Positions 22,106-34,216 of a stretch of 64,000 bases of DNA are shown in pieces. The stretch lies in contig NC_026655.2 of NCBI RefSeq assembly GCF_000004075.3, positions 27,079,489 through 27,143,488 of the forward strand, given 5' to 3'. Below the pieces are notes generated by a model. The model was not told the DNA's origin. It did not search any database and worked only from the letters and a program-made list of their open reading frames with translations. Source of the stretch: Cucumis sativus (lineage: Eukaryota > Streptophyta > Magnoliopsida > Cucurbitales > Cucurbitaceae). A program made the translations under genes and the position numbers. Position 1 is the first letter of the stretch. Every line of letters begins with the position of its first letter.

Positions 22106-25100
22106 TCAAGCAACTTCTTCAGATGATTTAGAAGAACGTCGTTTGAGAATGTTGGGAAATCTTTTGGGTAGACTACATACAGGCGTGTCTCCCGCTAAAC
22201 CTTGAAACGCCATGCCTAAGGAATATCCTAAAGCTCGAGCAACCGGTACCGCAACTGCATTTCCTACTTGTATGTACCTGTTACATGACCAGTTCTTATA
22301 TTGTTCGTGTTTTGGAATAGGTACTTTGATCACTAATCTTCAAAAGAACATAGTATATTATTCTGGGGATTCACTCACTAGAACAAGAAAAATGACTATG
22401 TTCAATGGTGGTCAGTCAAAAAATTGTTTTCTAAGGGACACGAAGCAAGTTTTTCTAAAACAAGAAACAGATTATTGATAAATGAAAACATATAAAACAA
22501 GATGGATAAAATGCAAATAAAATACGCAGAAAAGGGGGAAAATAAAACAAACAGGCTCGCCGAAAGGGCATACTAACCAAAAACTCCAAAACAGCAGACT
22601 AGTCCACAAAGCAAGTTATTGCAAAGGTCAACCAAAAGCCTCAAGAAATATTTGCTTTAATTGAATTGGTAAAGCAATATATATTATGTTTCAGATGGTG
22701 GAATTAAGTCCTTCCTTAAATGCAAAGTTTCTAAAACATACCTTTCTTTCACAGGCCCAAAGAGCTTATAATAATCTGGAAAGCCTTGAAGTCTTGCATT
22801 TTCTCGAATCGTCATTACTCTATCTTGCTCTGGATGTGTAATTGCCTGTACGTATCAGTGGACAACACAGAAATGAGTTGGTTGAAGGCTGGTTTATACT
22901 GGAAAATTAAGTAATTTCTCCTACGCAAAAGATATAAAAAGGCATACAAGTAGAGTTATAACCTGGTTGTGAGGCTCTGCCCGAGTAACAACTGTAGGCA
23001 CTGTCTCGTCCCACCATAAACGAGCAAATGGCCTTTTTATCATTTCGTAAAAATGGGAAATATAAGTAAGGAACAGGGAAGTAAAATGTATAAAAAGGAG
23101 AACGAATCAAAATCAATGCTTACTTTGATGATGATCCATTCACAAAACTCATGGCATAATCAGGAACCTGCAATTGCAGTGGCGTAAGATATAATAGGAC
23201 TAGGAATGGAAAGAAACCAAAAATGCTCCCAGGAACTTTTAAGCCAAAGTTCATACTGAAATGGATACAAATGAAGTAAATAGAGATCCATGCAATGATG
23301 AAAATTGCAATGGTCGTATCTCAAGTGTTGGATGTCAATTGATATTTCAGAAAAAATAACAATAGACCACCACAACAGAAACATGTAAATTTGTTTAAAT
23401 TGATGAATGAAACCTTATTGTTTTTACATTTAAAAGTACACAATTGAAACTTGCATATTTTGCTCTATATTAATTTTAAACACATCTGAGAGACACAAGC
23501 ATCTTACCAATGGCTTCCCAGATTCCAAATACACTCTCTTAACATCAGGATCCCATTCAACTCTTTTATCAGGGCGAACACGAACACCAGATAAATCTCT
23601 AAAGTTTGCTCCCTATGGAAAACATAGGGGTTAGTGACTGAATTTTAAAAACTAAAAAAGTCCATCAAACACATTAACATTCAAGAAAACCTTTCGCTTT
23701 GGAATCTGACAAACACGTTGGTAGTCATCTGTATTTAGTTCAAGTGGCCGATGATCGTAAAGTGGGTGCGTAGCTGGCTTAGACATTGTAGAAGTATCAA
23801 ACATTTCTGTAAATAACAATCCACCAAAGATATTATAATGGGCAGGAACATATTCAATCAAATAAATGAGAAGAAAATCCTACAGAAATAGAATAACTTG
23901 TATTAAAGACTATAACCAAGGAAACCATAACAAAAGGTTATTCAGATCCTCAACATCACTTCAAAACAAGAGATGAGGCTTCCAACAAGACACTGAAAAT
24001 ACTAATCCATCCAAGGCAGACAGCCAAGCACTCAAAAAAAATTCTAGAAAGGATTCTAATGGTGCCGTTTGCACCTTTTGCTTTCAAGAGAAAGGTCACA
24101 TGCTTGGCAAGCCAACCTTTTTGGTGTTTTCTAGTTTACTAGCTAGATAGATAGTTCATATAATTAAATAATTAAATCAATTCTAGAAAGGATTGTAATG
24201 GTGCATTTTTTTAGCCTCATCTTTCAAGTTTCATTTTATTTCTTCTAATTAGTTTTGTAGTGTTCCTTGCTTTTGGTTGGCTTTCTTTCTGTGGGTTGCT
24301 TTTACTTCCGGTTATGAGTGAGCTGATTTTCCATTTTTTTAAAATAACACAATAGAAAGGTCCATCCAACAAATTTGGGTATGAAGATTTGGACACTCTA
24401 CCTAAAAGAATAGAGTGTATATGTTAGTTATCACTAAGTTGGGCTCATGTTAGACCTTTCTCGATTGACCACTCTACCACTGCCATTAATAACATTACTC
24501 TCACAATTAAAATATTGTTGATGTCACTCTCTTCTTGTTTGACCTTGCTTCTACAGGTATTGCTTTCACATTTCACTCTCTACCCTCACAGCCTCAGCCT
24601 CACTTTCTCCCCAGCCTCCCCTCTCTCACTCACTCTCTTTTCCAACTTGTCACTGCTGCTTGATAACAAAAATAATATTTTCAAGAATATAATACACATA
24701 TATATCCCAAACCATCTAGGAAACTGACTGGTAGTCTGGTTCAACTTTTAAATCCAAAACAGTTCTCAATTTAGAAGATTCTAAAACAAGATGGTTGAGT
24801 TCAATCATTGATTTCAGCAAAAAGATCAAACTGAACCAAATTGTTCATAACCTTGTCATAAATCACAAGTTGCACAAGAGACATGAACTTTGCATTCAAT
24901 AAATCTAAGATACATATCAAAAGATACTTGGGGAAGAAATAAGTAGCTAACCTTCCCTTGGTGATCTAATTAAATGCTGAAACTCAGTCTTGGGAGGTTC
25001 ATGGTAAGGCATTTCATCTCGCCGTTCATCATTTTCAACCTGCATATAGCAAAGCAAACAAAAAAGAATATAAGCACAAAATTTATAACTGAAAACCAAT

Positions 25101-28100
25101 CTGATAAGACATGTATAACATACAGCAGGAAGATCAGAAATTGCATCTTCCAAAAGAAGCTTCTTTTCCAAATGAACGTCTTTATGTCCTTCCTCGTAAG
25201 CAACAACATTCATCTGCATTATTATCATATGTTCTCGTTAGATAAAATAAGAAACGAACAATAATGCCTCATTAACTATCCCATACCTCAAATTCAGTAG
25301 GAATTACACCCCTCACTACAACATCGTGAGTTGGAAGAGGATACTGTGGAAGCTTCTGAAAAAAGGGGAAATTAATGTTATTACAAGTTCCACAAGGTCC
25401 CCAATACAAAAATCAAAGTTCTTATGAATCAACCTCTGTTGGTTGGGCACCCCACATAAACATTCGCATACGAAATTGTGGAAGACCATATGCACCTGCT
25501 GCCATCATTCCCATTCGAACTTGATAATTCATTGATATTAAACGACCAAGAGCATATCGTCCCAAAAATCCATTGGCAAACTTTACTATATCAACTACAT
25601 TCTCCATCAAAACATATTTAGGCCTGAGATACTCCACTAAGTCCATATAGACAACAAGCTGTTTGTTTTTCTCATCTTCCAGTGGATTTTCTTTGTTCCT
25701 AAAGCGATTGAAACCACTAATGCCCTGGCAGGGAGGCCCTCCACATATAACATCAACATCACCCTATCAACCCAAAAGTTCTAATTAGACCAACATTGAA
25801 AAAAGAGGACAAGTAATGAAAAATTCAGCAAAATACTTAACTTACCGGCAAAGGTAAGATCTTTGATTTGTAACCACTTGTCACAAAATCTTTTAACTTT
25901 TCCTTGCAGTTGCTGTTCAATAGAATGTAACATATAACTCATTCAAATGCTTGATCATACACACATAGATCATAAAATTATAACAGGCAAGACAAATACA
26001 CTAGAATATGTACCTCAACCCGTCAATTGGCTCCCATGTGTCTTCATCAGAGCCATAACCCTTCCAACGAACCTACATTTAAATAAAAATAACTAAAATA
26101 ATTTAAGGGGTAATTTTATTTTTAAAAATCAATAATAAATAAATAAAGAGGAAGAAAATGCGTCAGGATTATGTATTTAACTCATATCAGCTACAACTTG
26201 ACCGTTTGAAACCATGCCACACAGCTAGAACTCACTCGATGCTTCTAGAAAATGCAAGAGCATGCTAATGCTATCTTTCCACCTTCCCTTCCATCTTTCC
26301 ATTTTATGCTTCTTCTCTTCCATTCTTCTTCCTTTTCTTCTTTCAACTCTTCCTATTGTGGGTGAAGAAAAGTGGCATGTTTCCATTAAAACGTTCAAAA
26401 TCCACAAATAGTGAACACCCTTGACCCTTGACCCTATTGAAGATGTTCGCATAGATGCACACATGCAATGGTCACACACCTCATGCCACCCTCACCAAAG
26501 TCAATCATCTAAATGCAGCTTGAAAACATTGATCATAGCTTTTTCCAGTCGGATGCACAATGTGCAAACCTTGTTGTCCCATTTTGGTTGTTCCAAAATT
26601 TCCTAGAAATTAGCAACACCAAAATTCTCCTCCATCCATGTTTCCAATAGCATCTTCTTTAAGCCATAGCAAAATTTACTCAGCTGAGTGATACTGCTCT
26701 GAAGGATACATATTGATCAAATTGTCCAAGCATTTGTGTATTGTGATCTCTGTACATATTGATCTAAATGATCCAAGATCCTCATCTGTTCTACATTCCC
26801 AATTGCTCTCATTAAAATAAATAAAAATCACTCTTAACACATTACTTTGCTCCATATAAATATTACTTTAAAATTTACCTACATCTCCTCGTATCTTTAG
26901 AAGTTATCACGAGGTAAAATAATATAGCTAAGAACATCACTATTCTGGAACTCTATTAGGATCAGAAATAGAAAGGAAGAAAGTGATCAAATAGACAAAT
27001 ATTAGTTCAAAATCATATCTACATCAAACTGATTTGGCAAATTGATAATTATGATTCAAGTTCAAATACCTTAAGAAACAATCCTCGCTTTTTAGTTTCA
27101 TTGGGATCACCATAACATATTGCAAGTATTTTTTCTACTTCAAACACCTCTTCATCCTCTTCAGTTTTTTCATCCTCATTTTCCTCTTCATCTTCATCAG
27201 CAAAAAGATCGATGTACTTTTGTTGAGGCTCTTTACTCTTTACCAAAGAACAATATTTGCAAAGCACTTCCCACTCTTTAACCAACGATAAAAAATCTTC
27301 TGCCATTTCATTTCTCACCTGCAATAAAGAAGCTTAGAAAGTACAAGCCCATATTATGGCAGAACATCAAGTTGAACTCAATTATAAAGTGTACCTGAGT
27401 CTCTGGATGATTGAACCTCAGACTTTCACAAGCGTATTGATTTAAATCAACGGCCCATTTCTATTAAACAAACAAAAAAAGACATTTATAAATAAATGTA
27501 ACCAACCATAGGTTCCAAAAAAAGGCAAAATAAAAAAAAATAACTGATGAAATAACTTTTTGCTCAGTGGAAGTATTTATAGCAACATACTGTGACTAGG
27601 TTCACCCCAGACAAATTGCCCCCTAAACATAATCCAGTTGACATGGCACCACATCCTGAATACAAATCGAGAAGTGCAACGTCAGGCTTACAGCACTGCT
27701 GTGCTTGAGTAACATCCCCAATTTGTGAGTTCACTTCACATGCTTCATTGGTATCAACATCAGAGGAAATTGTTGATGATGTCTCACTGCCAACCTTTTT
27801 CTCACCTACAAGTTAATATGCATGTGAGAACCACAAATTCTTGAAACTTGAGTTACAATTGAAGAAAGTGTTCTCAGAAATTAATTCTTTTACAAAATTA
27901 CTTGTTGGCAGTTTAACGAATGAGGAATATGGTAGCAAGTATAACATGTCACAGTAGAAGTCACAAGAAGGAAGACAATTTTTCTTCTCATCCATCTAGA
28001 AAAAAACAAACAGACAAACAAATTAGTATCACTCTAGTACGAAAAACCTGAAACATTGACTAGACGTAAATAACAAAATCATACAGTTAGAGGTATTCTA

Positions 28101-30797
28101 GCAATATTTAGCTTCTTAACAAGACAATCCAATGGATTATCGTCCCGAACTTCTGAAAAAAATACACGCTTGTCATTGATGAGATGAGCGTGGTCTTTCA
28201 CAACCTAACATGTAATAAACGAAAATATAGCGTCAGCTAATTATCTAAACACATTTATGACTAAAACATAATAAAATTGCATAAAGATTATCTTACAGTA
28301 TCTTTAGCTCTATAATACCATTGTGCAGTGAAGTAGAGTTGCCCGTCAACAGCCTCAAACATTTCAATAATTTTACATATATAATCATCCTCCTCACCTT
28401 CAGCCTAAACAAAACGCTCCATGTACAATTATAATAAGAATCTATGCAAAGAATTTAAAAAGGAATATACTACCTTACAGAAATTTTAAAACTTCCTCTA
28501 AACGTGACTGTAAACCACACCTTCACATGGGCATCATCAAGGAGATTGTATGTGATATTGTCAACTTTGGCCTGTGAGTAATGATGCAGAGCCTGGATTA
28601 CCTCCTCAGAGTCATCCCTATAAGATATCAGAAACAGAAAGGCACCGAGAAGGGATAAAAAAAACTGTTAATCTTAAGAACACATTCAATTTAAGAAAGA
28701 AACCGTTCACTCCAAGAAAAATCTACACTGTCATCCGCACAACATTTCTTTCCTAGAGTATTATGCTTTCCTTGAACAATAATGAGAAGTCATTTTTTGG
28801 TAAAAGAAACATTTCATTGAACTAAAAACTATATAATTAAAGGTCATAACTCAAAAGACTTGTAAACAAGTAACATCAATCTATGATGAAAAAAAGGTTA
28901 TCTCGTCCCTTCTTTGAGATAACAGAGGAACTCTACGACACACCACTTTCCCCCCACTGCCGTATCAGATATTTGACTTAAAGTAAATAATAGCATTATT
29001 AGAGATGTGCCGAGCTCTTAGAAGGAATTTAGACCTTAGCTAGGTTTATTGCCTTTCTTAGGTCATTCACCAGAAGAAAATAATAAAAATAAAAAATCAA
29101 AGAGTTGTAGTTATCCTCTCTCTGGTTCTTTTGAGTTGCTGAGCTGCAGACCTTTTCATTCTTATGAATTGTCTTTAAGTCTTGAAATCTTTTTCTTTGT
29201 ATTGTCATTGTGTATTTTTTTTTTTTTCATTTCTTTTAACCAGGCTAATTTTAATTTTTGAAAAAAAAATAATAAGAACAAAACTGCACATCTGTACGTA
29301 TTCGACATGCATAGAGCTTATCAGCAAGAGTTGGGATGGTTCATAAAATAAAGACAGTACCTTGATTTTTTTTCCTCAACCACGTTCTTCTTCTGAACAA
29401 ACAAATAAAGAAGAAAATGAGTAATGTTGAGTAGTGTTGAGATAAGAAGAAAATGAGTAGATATGAGTAAATCTATAACCAATTCTGAATACGTTGTCCA
29501 TAAACAAGCATAGTTAATAACAATATAGGTCACAAAAATCAACTAATGATCAATGTGCCAGAGAGCCTAAACAGCAAGAGCAACTACATGGACAACTTGG
29601 AGATCAATGGCACAATGAGAACTTAAGTAACACTGTATCAGCATGCACATGAAGTGTCCTCTAATATTACTAAAATTGAACCAAAAATAACATTAAGATA
29701 ATGTCAACCAAATGTAATAGGATCAAGTTGTCCCATGAGTAAGTGGGAAAGTGGCCTTGCTACCACAATTCACTGAGATTCAATACTTCTTTGCTCCAAT
29801 TAGTTACTTTAACAAAAAAAATCAAGTTGTCTCATGAGAATGGTAGCACACAAGCTAGCCCATACACTCATGAAAATTTTTATTTTAGAAGAAGCTCCTA
29901 ATTTTTTTATTATTAGAAAAATTAATTAAGTTTACATTTTAAATTAAATAATTATTAAAAAAAAAAAAAAGTAAGAAAACCCTCCAAATAGGGTTTAACC
30001 TTCTTTCATTTGAAGCTTTACTCTCCTCTTATATCTGAGTTTCATCCAATCGATAAAATTGTTTGAAATAACAAAAATTCAGTGCATCATGAGAATTCCG
30101 ACAGCAAAGAGTCTACAAAACCATGGAAGCATAGTACAAATTCACACTACAAAGACTTCAAAATTAAACACAAAACTGTTCATAAATCATAGAACCCAAA
30201 ACTTTTAGCAAAACACCCACTTGAAGCTCCAACCTAATCGTAAATACAATATCCCCATACACAAATAGCCACCTCACTCCAACCCCGCTCAAGAACCAAG
30301 AATGACGAAACGAATCCACTTTCCTCTCACGTAAAACCAGCACAAACCCCCCAAATTCTTGCAGCTAAATCCCTCCAATAAACCCAACAAGCAACAGAAT
30401 CTTGAAAAAACCCATCAACATGCAACAACACAAAACCCCCAATACTCAACTCAAACCCATCCACAAATAAAATCACCAAAACCCCACAAAACAAATTTCA
30501 ATTCTCTTTGAAAATTCCAATCACCTTTCTCGCATAGCGAAGAGGCCACCGCACTCTGGCGTCACTATCAGGGAAATGTGGCTGTAAAAACCTAGCAGGA
30601 GCATCGTCCTCCTCAACACTCAACTCCGCCTTCACTTTCCTAGTCTTAGCCGCACTCGGTTTAGGAGAAGAACGGGAAATGGGAGTTAAATCAGCATTAA
30701 GCTCGGTTTTAAGCTTCTTCTTGGAGGAAGAAGAAGCTTCAGGATCGGGCTTAGGAGAAATGAGAGAGAGGGATTTGGAGCGGCGCCTGGAAGACAT
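22106..30797 (-). CDS. CMT3: Chromomethylase, CMT3-type DNA (cytosine-5)-methyltransferase
   Basis: Nuclear enzyme that methylates CHG cytosines, guided by H3K9me2 read through its BAH and chromo domains. 21 exons, all GT-AG with closing phases: 30797-30525, 29392-29361, 28617-28521, 28404-28297, 28204-28085, 27995-27902, 27805-27591, 27460-27395, 27318-27070, 26072-26014, 25912-25846, 25763-25434, 25355-25287, 25213-25124, 25039-24952, 23806-23691, 23612-23508, 23167-23124, 23032-22963, 22845-22742, 22277-22106. Total 855 aa, near Arabidopsis CMT3 (839). Basic Ser-rich head; BAH about 106-235; motif [13 protein letters not shown] at 288; acidic linker about 376-392; chromodomain about 393-437 with likely cage residues F394, W421, Y424; GGPPCQG with catalytic C472; ENV at 514-516; QFRMR at 556-560; QVGNAV at 802-807. 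Nothing essential is missing. The short head argues against CMT2. An in-frame ATG at 30965 would add 56 residues, but the ATG at 30797, after a CT-rich leader, fits better. Confidence 0.95.
24041..24205. repeat. 25-bp direct repeats in a CMT3 intron
   Basis: In the 1145-bp intron 23807-24951, attctagaaaggattctaat (24041) recurs with one change at 24180, each followed by ggtgc. The copies are 139 bp apart. This suggests a local duplication or insertion that enlarged the intron. Confidence 0.75.
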
Positions 30798-30952
30798 AGT
30801 GAGAGAGAGAGAGAGAGGAAAGGAACGGCCGGAAGAGAGAAAGAGCGGAAAAAATGGAGGAGAGGTAAAGAAAGAAAGGGAGAAAATGCATTTTATAGTG
30901 TCGGAGAAAATCGAAAATGGAAAATAAAATTGGGGGTAAGATTTCGAAGTTG

Positions 30953-30960
30953 GGCGGGAA
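30953..30960 (-). promoter_or_regulatory. E2F-like site upstream of the chromomethylase
   Basis: The minus strand reads gTTCCCGCCc, matching the core of the plant E2F/DP consensus (TTSSCGSS). It lies about 156 bp upstream of the ATG at 30797 in otherwise AT-rich promoter DNA. S-phase expression of maintenance methyltransferases under E2F/RBR control is established for plant MET1. Extending this to the present gene is inference. Confidence 0.4.
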
Positions 30961-32954
30961 CTCAAATCTTTTTTCTTTTTCTTTTTCTTTGTTTTATTTA
31001 TCTAATTATTATATTATTGTTTTTTAAATTTTATTATTTAATTATTATTCTGTACGGTCTGTATGGGTTGTGAGCCGGGTTTGGGGATTCGGGATTCAAA
31101 TTTATTATTTAGTTCCAACCTAAAAATTCAACCAACATAATCCAATTTTAAATGGTTACTTAATTTTATATTTTTAAAAAGGTTTCCAAAACAAAGTTTT
31201 TTATTGTCTTTTTTTCAAATGTCTCATCCTTCCCAAAAGAAATAAAACATATACATTAATGGATAATTACGAGTCGCACAAGAGTCATTAAAAAATATAT
31301 TTTCTCTCAACCCAAATCCTTGTCCATCCTACGTACCACCATGGAAGATCTACTAGTTGTTGTCTCCATTTGTGTTGTCATCGACGACCCTTCCATGCTG
31401 TTGTCAACAACGTGTTTGCCTAACTCAACCACCGCATGAATTTCTTCCTCATATCTTGCAATTGTGTGAGTTTATTTCATATATCTCACCATCGTAGTTT
31501 CTTCTTTACATCTCGTCAATATGATTTGGTTAAATTTAATGGATATGAATCTGGGAAATGACATGATGACAAGTACTTAACGAGAAGGTATTCACAGGGG
31601 AAGATGGTTGTGAATACACACAAACACACGGATGGACAAATAGGCATATTGAATTTATTTCAAATAATCCATATATACCTGACCAATCTAACTTAAGGTT
31701 GAAAATAAATGGACGACAAATCTGAATATATTATCAAATATATGATTTTCAATTACAAGCAACATAGTCTATACCATTGTTGTTTTAATGTATATTATTT
31801 TTTTAAAAAAATTATAGTTAGTATGTGATATTCTATTGTATATTATAAACTCATACAATTTACCCTACATTATACATCAATTATACAATAGAATATGTAT
31901 ATTGAAGGAGAAAAAAGATTATTGACCCATTTTAATTCCACAAATTTTGTTTGCTTTCTTTGAATAAGTTTATCTAATTTGTGGCATATAATATGAGGTA
32001 TATATTTGCAAAATAACTAAATATACACAAGTATATATGAAAAGTTACATATAATATATAACTCAAATATAAACAAGACCGTATATTCTATTATTCTAAA
32101 ATATACTTAAAAATAACCATGAAATTAACTAGACTATAGTATATATGAGATAATAATGAAAAATAAAAAGAAACTAAAACAAACAATATCAACGTAGATA
32201 AGCTAAAATAAGTCAACAATGACATACATATCAAATATTGTGAGAATATGTTAAATATATACTACGATTTAGGATGAATATTGAGCCAATTTTTTAGTTG
32301 TATACTGTGGTATATCTTAAACACATAACACAATATTTTCAAACACCGAGACAAAAAATTGTTATGTATTTTGGCTTCAAACAAAATCTACATATTTAAT
32401 TTTTGTTTTATAAAAACATTAAATACGTACTCTTCCTCTAATTAATCGAACAGTAACATTCAACAAATTACACTTTATCTATCCAACTAAATATCAATAG
32501 ACAAATGCACTTTATCTTTTCCATGGAACAAATCAATAAAATCTCAACAAATAAATGTATTTTTTCTCTCCATTGGTAAAAGTGATTAGTAAACCATAGG
32601 GAATAAAAATTCCCAACGCCAATTTCTCTATCCATTCGAGATTATTTTTGTCCAAAATTAACACTAGAGGCTATTTAAAAAAAATCAAATATAATGGTAT
32701 TTATGAAATATATGTGTCAAATATCATTTCTTATGGAAAGATTTCATACAAAATTGATGTCTTTCAATAGAAAAACCTATGAAGTTCACAACTCCTACAA
32801 TCTTACTTATATATCTTCCAATCCCTCGGACCAAACACATGTACATATAAAGGGAGGTGGTAAGTCTCATCAGTTTTTATATTTTCAAGAGCTTAGCATA
32901 CTATTGAAGAGCTTATGTATACTATTGAAAGGAGATAGGCTCTAAATAAATATA

Positions 32955-33025
32955 ACTCAATCATTATTGTTGACAATACTATACTTCCAACCTCAAGTTA
33001 GAGGTTTGATTCATGTTGAAAAGGA
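32955..33025 (+). mobile_element. SINE-like fragment (tRNA-type B box)
   Basis: The string acctcaagttagaggtttga, continuing ttc, closely resembles the part around the B box of the better preserved copy at 60362-60460 (acctcgaggttagaggttca). Only this core is recognisable. Confidence 0.35.
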
Positions 33026-34216
33026 AGAAAAAAATTCATGGGGTGTAAAATCTATGCACGAGTTTGGATAATTTGGAATGTGTTCCAAACAATTAATTTG
33101 ATTATTAGTTAGTTATTTGGGAGTTTATTACTATTATAATAATAGTAATAATAATTTTTATTATTTTACTAATCCAAACAAAGCAACGAACATATACTCT
33201 ATTGGCTCCAATAATTATTTTAATTGTATATAACTTTGTACATATGGGAGATAAAAGGGAAAGTGTTATTTTAATATTTGAGAAAATAAAAACGTGATTA
33301 TAGTACAAACCTCTAATACACCAATATATCAAATTATTAAGTTCAAAATAAAAATTAAACTTTTCAATATCTAGAAACATAAAGGAACACTGCCACTGCA
33401 AAATTTCGTTTAGGTTGAAAAACACATTTCAATCCTAAAGTTTCGTACTGGTTTAGTTTATCTACTCTTATAACAATTTAGTCGATATTGCAAAAAGATT
33501 TATACAATTTAAAAACAAAAATTTAATCCATCCAAATCAACAAAGATCAAACATTTTTATAAACTATAAATAATAAGCTACTACCTAACAAAAATTGACC
33601 CATAATTTTTTACGAATTTTTTCTCAACAAAATCTAGATTGTTACACATTGAATTTTACTGACTAAGTTATTACAAAACTGAAAGCACAAAACTAAATTG
33701 TTAGCAACAATAGTTTAAGGACTAAGGGCATTTGGGACAAATACTATCTTCCATTATAATAACAATTCTTTTTACCAACTAAATCTAGTAAATATTTTTT
33801 TAAAAAATCAATCTTCTATGCTGTTTTTACATTTATTGTTTTTTATTTTTTGTTACATGTTCACTATTTTCTTTTCAAACTTAAAATATTTTAGGCCTCA
33901 AACACATATTTTTATAACTCAAACTAAAATAGTCTACCTCAAATATAAAATATTATAACTCAAGACTACAATAATTTACTTCTTGCTCCAATTGTTACTT
34001 TCACGAAAGTTAACCGACCAAATGGGTTTTTTAACCTACCATTTATTTAAAACATAAATTAAACGAGAGAGTAAAAGAAAGAGAGAGAAAGAGGGAATTC
34101 CAAGCACAGGTCAAAAGGAATAGTCCAAAAATAAAGTTTGAAAGTAGAAATAGAGATAATTTTGATGCGATTGAAAAATATACATGCAGAAGGAGATGAG
34201 AAAAAGAAAAAACATT

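Larger units (their letters stand above)
30798..34216. other. Intergenic between CMT3 (promoter side) and MTP (3' side)
   Basis: The first 170 bp are a GA/CT-rich 5' leader and proximal promoter of the chromomethylase; the frame at 30679-30927 (+) is its antisense shadow. The rest, to 34216, is AT-rich. A frame at 32694-32945 (+) is unrecognised. A short perfect inverted repeat (tttggaa-tgtg-ttccaaa, about 33073-33090) and a SINE-like trace are present. Confidence 0.5.

Noticed and set aside
30679..30927. 82-codon plus-strand Glu/Arg-rich frame
   Set aside because: Antisense to chromomethylase exon 1 and its CT-rich leader.
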